Assembly (NCBI GenBank): GCA_964559135.1
Contig: CAZLGG010000017.1
Location: forward strand, 1 to 50,712
Length of the DNA stretch: 50,712 nt
Direction of reading: 5' to 3'
Source of the DNA: DRQF01 sp964559135
GTDB lineage: Bacteria > Planctomycetota > GCA-002687715 > DRQF01
The notes beneath the pieces are model-generated. The model was not told where the DNA came from and did no database searches. It was given only the letters and a program-made list of their open reading frames with translations. The translations under genes were made by a program, and so were the position numbers. The stretch's first letter is position 1, and each line of letters starts with the position of its first letter. Shown piece by piece: positions 25,838 through 33,081 of this stretch.

Positions 25838-26652
25838 GGGTGCCCGGCCGAGAGGTGGGCGTCGAGAAAGGCCAGAGTCCTTTTCCAGGCATCGCGGGCC
25901 GGCTTCTCACGAAACCGGGTCTGAGACGGATTCGCGAAGGCATGGTCCGCGTCATACGAAGCGACGACCAACTTCTTGCCCGCCGCCTTCATGGCCTTCT
26001 CGAATTTCCCCACCATCTCGGGATTGATCCACCCGTCGCGCTTCGCGAAGACACCGAGGACGGGGGCGTGAAGAGGGGCCAATTCCTTCGGGTCGGTGAC
26101 GAGTTGCCCGTAGTAGACGACGCAGGCCGCAACGTCCTTCCCGTTGCGAATGGCGGTCTGGAGAGACCAGCCTCCCCCGAAACACCATCCGATGGTTCCG
26201 AGCTTCGCTTTCGGGTTCTCGGTGCGCGCCCACTTCACCGCGGCGGCCAGTTTGGCGAGGAGGACGTCCTGCTGTTCCATGGCCGCACCCATGAGTTTCC
26301 GAGCCTCCTCGGGCGTTTCCGCGTATTTCCCTCCATAGAGATCCACGGCGAAAGATCGGTATCCGAGGCGCCCGAACTGGTCGCTGAGCCCCTTGATGTG
26401 AGGATTCAGCCCCCACCATTCGTGAATGAGAAGGATCTGCTTTTGGGATGCGGGATCGCCCGAGGCATACATCCTGAAAGGCTGCCCGGATGCGGTCTTC
26501 ATCTCGAGCATCTTTCCCGAGAACTTCGTGGGAATTTTCGTATTGAACCGGTGGTCCTTCGAGTCCGGAAGAGTCTTCGGAACTTGGGCCCCGAGAAACG
26601 TGACCAAGACGAATAGGACAAGGGTGATGCGAGCGGGCGCAAGGGTATTCAT
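25834..26652 (-). CDS. Secreted dienelactone hydrolase family protein
   Basis: A 272-residue alpha/beta hydrolase. The ATG at 26652 (AGGAG at 7 bases) gives MNTLAPARITLVLFVLVTFLGAQ, a signal peptide, so the protein is exported; cytosolic dienelactone hydrolases lack one. The family motifs follow: LLIHEWWGLNPHIKGLSDQF, the nucleophile elbow GWCFGGGWS with the Cys nucleophile, the acid AKRDGWI, and the general base DADHAFANPS. These form the Cys-Asp-His triad of the family. A longer upstream frame to 26703 is possible but lacks a ribosome site. It is the first gene of the three-gene overlapping unit. Substrate unknown. Confidence 0.87.
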   Translation of the reverse strand: MNTLAPARITLVLFVLVTFLGAQVPKTLPDSKDHRFNTKIPTKFSGKMLEMKTASGQPFRMYASGDPASQKQILLIHEWWGLNPHIKGLSDQFGRLGYRSFAVDLYGGKYAETPEEARKLMGAAMEQQDVLLAKLAAAVKWARTENPKAKLGTIGWCFGGGWSLQTAIRNGKDVAACVVYYGQLVTDPKELAPLHAPVLGVFAKRDGWINPEMVGKFEKAMKAAGKKLVVASYDADHAFANPSQTRFREKPARDAWKRTLAFLDAHLSAGHP

Positions 26653-26733
26653 CTGCGGGCTCCTCTGTTCCGGGTCGGAGCCAGAGTAACCCACATTGAA
26701 CATGCTCGCATCACCCGCACGGCACTACGGCCC

Positions 26734-27804
26734 TCAGGGCGTGTAGTCGAAACTCTCGCCCCAGAAGAGAACGACGCGGGAGGGGTCGATCGCGCCTGGA
26801 GTTTGATCGAGGGGCAAGAAGACCCCGTAGGGGTGGGCGAACTCCAGATCATGGCTATGGAATCGCAGGGTGGGTGTGAGCATCTGCAAGACATTGTAGG
26901 CGGTGCTCCCGACGCCCAGGTTGAGGAAGATTTCGGGACTCCAGCCCTGGGCGGTCATCTGACTCAGCCAAGAAAAGACGGTGGGATCGTTGTCGTCGCC
27001 GAGGTGAAGGATACCGACGCCTCCCGCATCGATGAGATAGCCATTGTTCTGGACCCAAGGCGCCGTCCAATCGACGGTGGCCGTGGGACCCTGTCCCATG
27101 AGGCCGGAAAACTGGTGCCCTTCGTGAGGGGTAAAGACGACGTCCCCAATGGAATACGTCATGCCCTCGGCGGGCGCGATCAGTGCGGACGCATTGGGTG
27201 TACCCGCGAGGAGCGCAGACGTCTGCATCTCGTGGGTGACGTAGACAGGTTTCCCCATCATCAGCATGGCATCCGCGAGATCCCCCGAATAGTGATCCAG
27301 ATGCCTGTGGGTGATGATGTATCCGTCCAGCAGACTGGCGAGGGCCGTCGTCTGCGCCGTCGTGAAACCATTGTTCCCGGTGAGGAAAAAGAAGCCCACC
27401 GAGAAATCGATCATGACTCGGGTCGTGTGGGTCGCAATGACCCAACCCGACGAATAGGTCTTATAGAGACGGATGGACCCCACGGGAGGAGGAGGATCGG
27501 TCTGCAGCTTCTGAATCACGACGTTGAGGCGGATCTCGTGGAGCGAAGCGATGAATTCCGCCGTGATGGGGTTGGCGAAGGGGTGTTGCGTCGGGTCCGG
27601 AGGCACGTCCACGGCGTCGTCAATGGCGTCGAAGACCGCCTTGCGAACATTCCAATCCCCCCCCGTCGAGGTGGGGCCGAAAAGATCGACGGCCACGCTG
27701 AACCAGTTCGCCACCTCAATCGGCGTAGGATTGGACTGGGCCGTGACCGTGGATCCCGTCAGTAGAACACTCGTACAAAGAATTGCAAGCCAAGACTTCC
27801 GCAT
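26734..27804 (-). CDS. Secreted metallo-beta-lactamase-fold hydrolase
   Basis: A 356-residue exported protein. The signal peptide is MRKSWLAILCTSVLLTGSTVTAQ after a GGGGGAA stretch at the start. The central metal-binding signature ITHRHLDHYSGDLADAM (HxHxDH) is present, with further likely ligands in TPHEGHQFSG, ILHLGDDND and the C-terminal HSHDLEFAHPYG. This is the pattern of MBL-fold hydrolases with two metal sites. The N-terminal 100 residues, with a Pro-rich loop (VDVPPDPTQHPFAN), are not a standard family domain. It stands alone, 81 bases downstream of the dienelactone hydrolase start on the same strand, and may belong to no operon. Substrate unknown. Confidence 0.83.
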   Translation of the reverse strand: MRKSWLAILCTSVLLTGSTVTAQSNPTPIEVANWFSVAVDLFGPTSTGGDWNVRKAVFDAIDDAVDVPPDPTQHPFANPITAEFIASLHEIRLNVVIQKLQTDPPPPVGSIRLYKTYSSGWVIATHTTRVMIDFSVGFFFLTGNNGFTTAQTTALASLLDGYIITHRHLDHYSGDLADAMLMMGKPVYVTHEMQTSALLAGTPNASALIAPAEGMTYSIGDVVFTPHEGHQFSGLMGQGPTATVDWTAPWVQNNGYLIDAGGVGILHLGDDNDPTVFSWLSQMTAQGWSPEIFLNLGVGSTAYNVLQMLTPTLRFHSHDLEFAHPYGVFLPLDQTPGAIDPSRVVLFWGESFDYTP

Positions 27805-28260
27805 GCGGTTTCCCCCTGATTCCGCGGCGCGTTTAATCGAAGGCGCAAAATGTAGATGGCGCGGTCAAGAGAAGACGGTGGCGGAGAAGCAGGTGCTTCT
27901 CAAGGTGGGCGAATCCCCCAAAATACTCGTCACCGAAAGACGCCCCAACGCAGCATCATGAATCGAAATTTCATCGGTCATCGGCACGAGTCGAGTTAGG
28001 GACCCTAGGGCAAGCCTCCTGTCTTGTCAAGCAGTCCGAAGTTTGCGTCCGCCAAGAAAGGGGACGTGACGCGACGCAGATCGCGTAAGCCGCTGATCGA
28101 CAAACTCATACGACGACACTTCGCTGCAAGAAAAAGACCTCCCCGTCGATCCCTATCAGGGGAGGGCACAGAAAAGCCCAGCAGGATGGCCGAGGGATTC
28201 TCGCCCGAGTCGAGGCGCGGGTCCGCGGGTGGATGCCCCCGCGGACCCGCCTAGGGTCTC
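27805..28260. other. 456-base intergenic region without a supported gene
   Basis: Between the MBL-fold gene start and the AhpD-like gene stop. The short open frames here are basic and Ser/Arg-rich with no third-position bias, and no RNA gene is recognised. GC is lower in the middle (around 27950-28120), with a short run of irregular sequence. The right end carries a perfect 13-bp hairpin that could end transcription of the AhpD-like gene. Otherwise I see nothing. Confidence 0.5.
28217..28250 (-). terminator. Perfect 13-bp stem hairpin downstream of the AhpD-like gene
   Basis: GCGGGTCCGCGGG (28217-28229) pairs exactly with CCCGCGGACCCGC (28238-28250) around an 8-base loop. On the minus strand it begins 10 bases after the stop of the AhpD-like gene at 28261. 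No T-run follows, so termination without auxiliary factors is uncertain. The stem is long and perfect enough to be functional rather than chance. Confidence 0.45.
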
Positions 28261-28812
28261 TCATTCTCGTTCCCAGCGGAAGGACTCGAAAGGAGCATCC
28301 AGCGGCGTGTGGGCCATGTGATTCGCGTAGTTCGACAAGGTCTTGTGGGCGATCCCGACCACGACTTCAAAGACGTTCTGACGCGTGTAGCCGGCCTCCA
28401 GAAAGTCTCGGAGGTCGTCCTCCGACGCGTCGCCCCGCTCTTCGACGAGTTGCAACGTAAATCTTCTCAAGGCCTCCAGCCGTCCGTCGCTCAGCCGCTC
28501 CCCATTGCGGAGTTGCCGGATCGTGGCCTCCGAGACCTTCTCGGCCGCCGCCACGCCGGTGTGGGCGGCCATGCAATAGTCACACCCATGTCGGCGACTG
28601 ACGGCGAGCCAAACGACGGCGCGCTCGGCAGGCGTGAGGCTCGAGCGGCCGAGGAGGTCACCGAGCACGAGATAGGCCTCGGCAGCGACGGGAGCTTCGA
28701 CCATGATGCCCAGGAGGTTGGGAATCATTCCGTACTTCTTGCGTGCCGACTCCAGCACTTCGCTTCCGCCCCTCGGCGCGCTCTCGGGGGTGTGAACTCG
28801 AAACTCATTCAT
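28261..28812 (-). CDS. AhpD-like carboxymuconolactone decarboxylase family protein
   Basis: A 183-residue member of the carboxymuconolactone decarboxylase / AhpD superfamily. The redox motif is RRHGCDYCMAAH (CxxC plus His, about residues 75-86), as in AhpD-type peroxidase partners. Helical context (GLLGRSSLTPAERAVVWLAVS before, and NVFEVVVGIAHKTLSNYAN after) fits the family. GGAGAGAGG precedes the ATG at 28812. It lies 33 bases after the stop of the short-chain dehydrogenase on the same strand, so both probably form a TetR-controlled unit for detoxification of an electrophilic or oxidised compound (inference). Confidence 0.88.
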   Translation of the reverse strand: MNEFRVHTPESAPRGGSEVLESARKKYGMIPNLLGIMVEAPVAAEAYLVLGDLLGRSSLTPAERAVVWLAVSRRHGCDYCMAAHTGVAAAEKVSEATIRQLRNGERLSDGRLEALRRFTLQLVEERGDASEDDLRDFLEAGYTRQNVFEVVVGIAHKTLSNYANHMAHTPLDAPFESFRWERE

Positions 28813-28845
28813 GCCTCTCTCCTGTTCCTTGGATGAGGGTTGGAT

Positions 28846-29595
28846 TCAAACTTGGGTGAGACCGCCATCGGCGGTGAATTCGCTTCCGACGACGTAGCTG
28901 GACTCGTCGGATGCCAGGAATAATGCGATGGACGCCATCTCTTCCGGTCGGCCGACACGACCGATCGGTGCCTGCACGACGATCCTCTCCGTGAAACCCT
29001 CGAGCATTTCCTTCGGGAGACCCGTCTTGGCGAGCAAGGGAGTTTCGATGAGCCCCGGACTCAAGACGTTGACACGAACCTGGCGCTCGGCGAGAGCCGC
29101 GGACAGGGATCGGGCGAGGGATCGGACGGCCGCTTTGCTCGCCGCGTAGACCGAAGCCATGGGAAGCCCCATCGTGTTGACGACGGAAGACGTGAGGAGA
29201 ACCGAAGCCCCCTCGTTCAAATACGGGAGCGCCCTTTGGACGCTGAAGAATGCCCCCTTGAGGTTCACACCGATGACCTCGTCGAAGTGCTGCTCGGTGA
29301 CGTCCTCGACGGCGACGAAGGGCGCGATTCCCGCATTGATGAAGAGGACGTCGATTCCACCGTGTTTCGTGCCCACGGCGTGCATGAGGCGATCGATGTC
29401 CTCGACGCGAGAGACGTCGGCCTGAATGGCGGTGGCATCGCCCCCGAGCTCCGACGCCGTCCTCTCGAGAGCGCAGCGGTCCCTTCCGGCCACGACGACG
29501 TGCGCTCCCTCGGCGTGAAAGAGCCGTGCCGTGGCGAGCCCGATCCCGGACGTTCCGCCCGTGATCACCGCAATCTTGTCTTTCAGACGATCCAT
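28846..29595 (-). CDS. Short-chain dehydrogenase/reductase (SDR)
   Basis: A 249-residue classical SDR. Motifs are the cofactor loop TGGTSGIG (about residues 12-19), the NAG motif (INAGIAPF), the catalytic Ser in LLTSSVVN, the YxxxK pair in YAASKAAV, and SPGLIETPLL. The C-terminus GSEFTADGGLTQV is typical of members similar to 3-oxoacyl-ACP reductases and TetR-regulated SDRs. The ATG at 29595 has AAGGAGA upstream. The longer frame to 29724 runs over the operator and is rejected. A palindromic operator candidate (29631-29644) lies 36 bases upstream, next to the TetR gene. Cofactor preference and substrate unknown. Confidence 0.92.
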   Translation of the reverse strand: MDRLKDKIAVITGGTSGIGLATARLFHAEGAHVVVAGRDRCALERTASELGGDATAIQADVSRVEDIDRLMHAVGTKHGGIDVLFINAGIAPFVAVEDVTEQHFDEVIGVNLKGAFFSVQRALPYLNEGASVLLTSSVVNTMGLPMASVYAASKAAVRSLARSLSAALAERQVRVNVLSPGLIETPLLAKTGLPKEMLEGFTERIVVQAPIGRVGRPEEMASIALFLASDESSYVVGSEFTADGGLTQV

Positions 29596-29630
29596 GGTTC
29601 TTTCTCCTTCGTGCTGGTTAGAAACATTGT

Positions 29631-29644
29631 TGACCGTATGGTCA
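29631..29644. promoter_or_regulatory. TetR operator candidate upstream of the SDR gene
   Basis: TGACC-GTAT-GGTCA is an inverted repeat with perfect 5-base arms, in the 73-base spacer between the tetR stop (29669) and the SDR start (29595). A related site, TGACC-AATC-AGTCC, overlaps the tetR promoter. Palindromes of this type, TGACCN4GGTCA, are usual for TetR-family repressors of SDR genes. It lies 36 bases upstream of the SDR ATG, a position suited to blocking the promoter. Confidence 0.6.
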
Positions 29645-29668
29645 CTAATTCCGCAAAAAAAACGACCG

Positions 29669-30253
29669 TCAGCTCGCTTCGAGAGCGCTCGCAGCCAGAG
29701 CGACCACACGTTGACCTTCCGCATGGGTCATCCCGCCCTTGGAAGCGGTGAAGAGCCCCGCCAGTACCACAAAGACAAACTCCGCCGCGGCACGAGGAGC
29801 GATGTCCTTGCGGAACTCGCCCAGTTCCTGACCCTCGGCGATCGCGCGCCCGAGAAGAGCCTTCAGATCGCGGATGTGTCGGCGAAATCGTTGCGCGACC
29901 TCTTCGTCATGGATCCCCAGCTCCACGGCGCTGTTGATCCCGAAGCATCCCCGTCGCAAACCCCGGGCGCACAGGTCGAGAACTCCATGCTCGAGCCAAT
30001 TCTCGAGTCCCGCCCTCGGAGACGGCGCATCGTTGAAAATCTCTTGGATGCGGCTCAGCGAAACCGTGAGATAACGATCGAGCGCGGCCATGAAGAGACT
30101 GTGCTTGTTGCCGAAGGCCTTGTAGAGGCTCCCTTTCTGAATGCCCATGGCCCCCAGAAGATCGTTGCACGTGGCGTCGTACCCGTGTTCCCAGAACACG
30201 TCGATCGCGGCGTCCAGAGCCTGGTCGATGTCGAATTCTCTCGGGCGCCCCAT
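29669..30253 (-). CDS. TetR/AcrR family transcriptional regulator
   Basis: A 194-residue repressor. The N-terminal helix-turn-helix domain is MGRPREFDIDQALDAAIDVF, then CNDLLGAMGIQKGSLYKAFG with the recognition helix, and NKHSLFMAALDRYL. The C-terminal ligand-binding half resembles the AefR/TetR_C_6-like group, with the loop CARGLRRGCFGINSAVELG carrying two Cys that could sense redox or an electrophile (inference). The ATG at 30253 is chosen from the MGRPREFD start; an ATG three codons earlier (30262) is an alternative. The gene is upstream of the SDR and AhpD-like genes on the same strand. It has its own promoter, covered by a second operator-like site. Confidence 0.9.
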   Translation of the reverse strand: MGRPREFDIDQALDAAIDVFWEHGYDATCNDLLGAMGIQKGSLYKAFGNKHSLFMAALDRYLTVSLSRIQEIFNDAPSPRAGLENWLEHGVLDLCARGLRRGCFGINSAVELGIHDEEVAQRFRRHIRDLKALLGRAIAEGQELGEFRKDIAPRAAAEFVFVVLAGLFTASKGGMTHAEGQRVVALAASALEAS

Positions 30254-30290
30254 GGTGCGCATAGCCCTCTCGATCGGTCGACTTCGGGGC

Positions 30291-30319
30291 AGTCTACACA
30301 TTGGGGACTGATTGGTCAA
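30291..30319 (-). promoter_or_regulatory. tetR promoter overlapped by a second operator-like site
   Basis: On the minus strand, TTGACC (30319-30314) and TAGACT (30296-30291) are separated by 17 bases, matching the sigma70 consensus at 5 and 4 of 6 positions. The -35 box and spacer also contain TGACC-AATC-AGTCC (30318-30305), which shares 10 of 14 bases with the palindrome at 29631-29644. This layout points to autoregulation. Confidence 0.5.
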
Positions 30320-30431
30320 CAACAAGAGCACAAGTTTCGTCGACGAGGTCGCGCCACGCACCGCCCCTTCGACTCCCCATGGGTTCCCAGGAGGCGAATT
30401 GGACGTATCCTCTCGTCGGAGGATCCAGGAC

Positions 30432-32789
30432 ATGCACGACAAACACCCCATCAGTCTCCTCGTGCTCGGCGCGCGCCGACCCTCCCTCGTCGTCTCCATG
30501 GTTCTCGCGTTGCTGCTTCCCGCAGCCGCCCAGGAGGTCGCGAGGACGGCCAACGGACTCCGGACCGTGGCGGAATCGAGCGGCTGGAAGGCCACGGGGC
30601 GGCATGCGGACGTCGTGAGCTTCCTGAAGCGCCTGTCCGCGACGTCGCCCTCGGCCACTTTGACGTCCATGGGCACGAGCGGCGAAGGGCGGGACATGCC
30701 ACTCCTCGTACTCGCGAATCCCCCTGTCCGGACGCCCGAAGAAGCCCGAGCGTCCGGGAAACTCGTCGTGTACGCCCAAGGAGGAATCCACTCCGGGGAG
30801 TGTTGTGGGAAGGAAGCCCTTCAGATGCTCGCCCGAGATCTCCTCTCCGAATCGGAGACCAAGGTCCTCGACCACTTGATCCTGCTCATCGCGCCCATCT
30901 ACAACCCCGACGGCAACGAACGGATGGCGAAAGGCCATCGACCCGGGCAGAACGGGCCGGAGGAAGGCATGGGGATTCGGGAGAACGGCGCGGGCCTCGA
31001 CCTCAACCGCGACAACATCAAGTTGGAATCCGCGGAGGCCCAATCTCTCGCACGCTTGTTGAACGCCTGGGACCCCTACGTCGCGATCGACACCCACACC
31101 ACCAACGGTTCCTATCACCGCAACACGCTCACGTTTGACGGCGCCGTCAACCCGGCCGGAGACGAGAGGATCATCGCATTCACGCGCGAGGAATTCCTCC
31201 CCGTCATCTCCAAAAGAGTTCTCCGGGCGACCGGATACAAGACCACCTTCTATGGCAATCCGAATCCGGAAAAGACGCGGTGGTACACCTATGACGGCCT
31301 CCCTCGATTCGGCACCCGCGAGCGCGGGATCAGGGGCATCGTCACGGTGCTCACCGAAGCGTACAAGTATGCGCCCTACAAGGACCGCGTTCTGTGCACG
31401 AAGGCCTTCGTGGAGGAGATCCTGCGGTATGTCGAGGAACATCGGGAGCGAATTCGCACCCTCGTCGAGGGCGTGAGACAAGACGCCATTTTCCGGGGGC
31501 GTTGTCCGCAGTCCTGGGACCAGGTCGCGCTGAGAACCGAAATCGCCCGCCTTCCGTCCCCGATTCGGATCGAGGGGTGGGTGGAGAAACGCGGCCAGGG
31601 ACCCCGTTCGCGACCCCGGCCCACGAAGGAGGAAAAGACCTACGAGATGGAGCACTGGGGCGCCTATCGCCCAACGCTGTCGACGTCCCGTCCCTTCGCC
31701 TACGCCTATCCCGCCCGGTGGAAATCCATCACCGAGAAACTTCGACAGCATGGCATCACCGTGGAGCGTGCCGAGGCGCGCTTCGAAGTTCCCGTGCAGG
31801 TTCAGCGCATCCTCGGTGTGGATCGCAAACGCCGTCCCTTCCAAGGTCATAAGCTGGTGAGCGTCGAGACCCAACAACGTCGCGAGGTCCAGGCCCTCGG
31901 GCGAGACACGATGGTCGTGCGCACGGCGCAACCGCTCGGGAACTTGATCGTCTACCTTCTCGAACCCCGCTCGGAAGATGGGCTCGTCACATGGGGTTTC
32001 TTCGACGACGCTCTCGAGCCCGGGCGCGATTTTCCCGTGGTCAGGATTCCCCAAGCTTTTCGCTACGGCATGGTGCGCGACAGCCATGGCTGGACGTCCC
32101 TTTTCAATGGAAAGGACCTCACGGGATGGACGCCCAAGATCCGTGGGCATCGACTCGGCGAGGATCCGTGGGACACGTTTCGCGTCCGCGGCGGCGTGAT
32201 TCAGGTGGGATACGAGGACTACGAACGATTCGACCGCAGATTCGGGCACCTCTTCCTGGATCTCCCGCTTTCGAGCTACATTCTCGAGTTGGAGTATCGC
32301 TTCACCGGGAACCAGGCGCCGGGCGGCCCGGGGTGGGCTTTCCGCAACAGCGGGATCATGATCCACGGCCAAAGTCCCGAATCGATGTCCTTGGACCAGG
32401 ACTTTCCCGTCTCGGTCGAGGTTCAACTTCTCGGCGGCGATGGACGCCATGTCCGGCCCACCGGCAACGTCTGCACGCCGGGGACCCACATCGTCAGAAA
32501 CGGCAAGCTGATTCGGCGGCACTGCATCGACTCCAAGTCCAAAACCTATGCGGGTGACCAGTGGGTGCGGGTCCGCGTGGAGGTCCACGGCGGACGACGA
32601 ATCCGGCACTTCATCAACGATTCCCTGGTTCTCGAGTACTCACGACCGCAACTCGACTCTGGCGATGCGGACGCCCAACCTCTCCTCGAGCGTCGACGCA
32701 ATCATCGAATGCTGAGCGCAGGTTCCATCTCTTTGCAGTCGGAAAGCCACCCCTGCGAATTTCGGAACATCAGAATCCGCATCCTGTAG
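30432..32789 (+). CDS. Secreted M14 zinc carboxypeptidase fused to a DUF1080 domain
   Basis: A 785-residue exported protein. Its signal peptide has a long n-region (MHDKHPISLLVLGARRPSLV, then SMVLALLLPAAAQ). The M14 domain holds zinc ligands His120 and Glu123 (GGIHSGE), the Arg-containing LDLNRD, the third ligand His222 (DTHTTNG) and the catalytic base Glu309 (LTEAYKY), so it should be active. The middle (about 350-560) is family-specific. From about residue 553 a DUF1080 (3-keto-disaccharide hydrolase / LamG-like) domain follows: GWTSLFNGKDLTGWTPK, FRNSGIMIHGQSP and FRNIRIRIL at the end. The start follows GGAGG. The second M14 gene is next on the same strand after 292 bases with no recognisable gene. 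Confidence 0.88.
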   Translation: MHDKHPISLLVLGARRPSLVVSMVLALLLPAAAQEVARTANGLRTVAESSGWKATGRHADVVSFLKRLSATSPSATLTSMGTSGEGRDMPLLVLANPPVRTPEEARASGKLVVYAQGGIHSGECCGKEALQMLARDLLSESETKVLDHLILLIAPIYNPDGNERMAKGHRPGQNGPEEGMGIRENGAGLDLNRDNIKLESAEAQSLARLLNAWDPYVAIDTHTTNGSYHRNTLTFDGAVNPAGDERIIAFTREEFLPVISKRVLRATGYKTTFYGNPNPEKTRWYTYDGLPRFGTRERGIRGIVTVLTEAYKYAPYKDRVLCTKAFVEEILRYVEEHRERIRTLVEGVRQDAIFRGRCPQSWDQVALRTEIARLPSPIRIEGWVEKRGQGPRSRPRPTKEEKTYEMEHWGAYRPTLSTSRPFAYAYPARWKSITEKLRQHGITVERAEARFEVPVQVQRILGVDRKRRPFQGHKLVSVETQQRREVQALGRDTMVVRTAQPLGNLIVYLLEPRSEDGLVTWGFFDDALEPGRDFPVVRIPQAFRYGMVRDSHGWTSLFNGKDLTGWTPKIRGHRLGEDPWDTFRVRGGVIQVGYEDYERFDRRFGHLFLDLPLSSYILELEYRFTGNQAPGGPGWAFRNSGIMIHGQSPESMSLDQDFPVSVEVQLLGGDGRHVRPTGNVCTPGTHIVRNGKLIRRHCIDSKSKTYAGDQWVRVRVEVHGGRRIRHFINDSLVLEYSRPQLDSGDADAQPLLERRRNHRMLSAGSISLQSESHPCEFRNIRIRIL

Positions 32790-33068
32790 GACGAAGCCGG
32801 GAGATCTTCCGCGGCACACCGAGAATGAGGGAATCCTCCACACCCGCCCTGCGTTTCATTTCCGATGGGCGCACCGTAAGCGGAAACGCCCCCGCAGGAT
32901 CAGATGGATGGAAGTCTGGGGCACCGCCTCGGGATGGTGGCGAAAAGGATGGGTTGGGCCCCCACGGACACCTGAGTCCCCCGTCGGTCCCTCCCAATGA
33001 GTGAAATAGAAGCCCATTGGCGAACGTAACTTGGACCTGTTGCGTCGCTACACCGCGGCTTATCGCAT

Positions 33069-33075
33069 GGAGGAG
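33069..33075 (+). promoter_or_regulatory. Ribosome binding site that selects a TTG start for the second M14 gene
   Basis: GGAGGAG at 33069-33075 lies 6 bases before TTG at 33082. The in-frame ATG at 33067 overlaps this site and has no Shine-Dalgarno of its own. The TTG start also gives a classical signal peptide. Confidence 0.5.
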
Positions 33076-33081
33076 CTCCCC

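Noticed and set aside
29655..29662. A run of eight A (T8 on the minus strand) just after the tetR stop, as a terminator
   Set aside because: Only a 4-bp stem can be drawn before it; too weak to call a terminator.
30294..32609. A long open frame on the minus strand (771 codons) opposite the M14-DUF1080 gene
   Set aside because: It is a shadow of a GC-rich gene: the plus strand encodes complete M14 and DUF1080 motifs and the minus frame has no recognisable domain.
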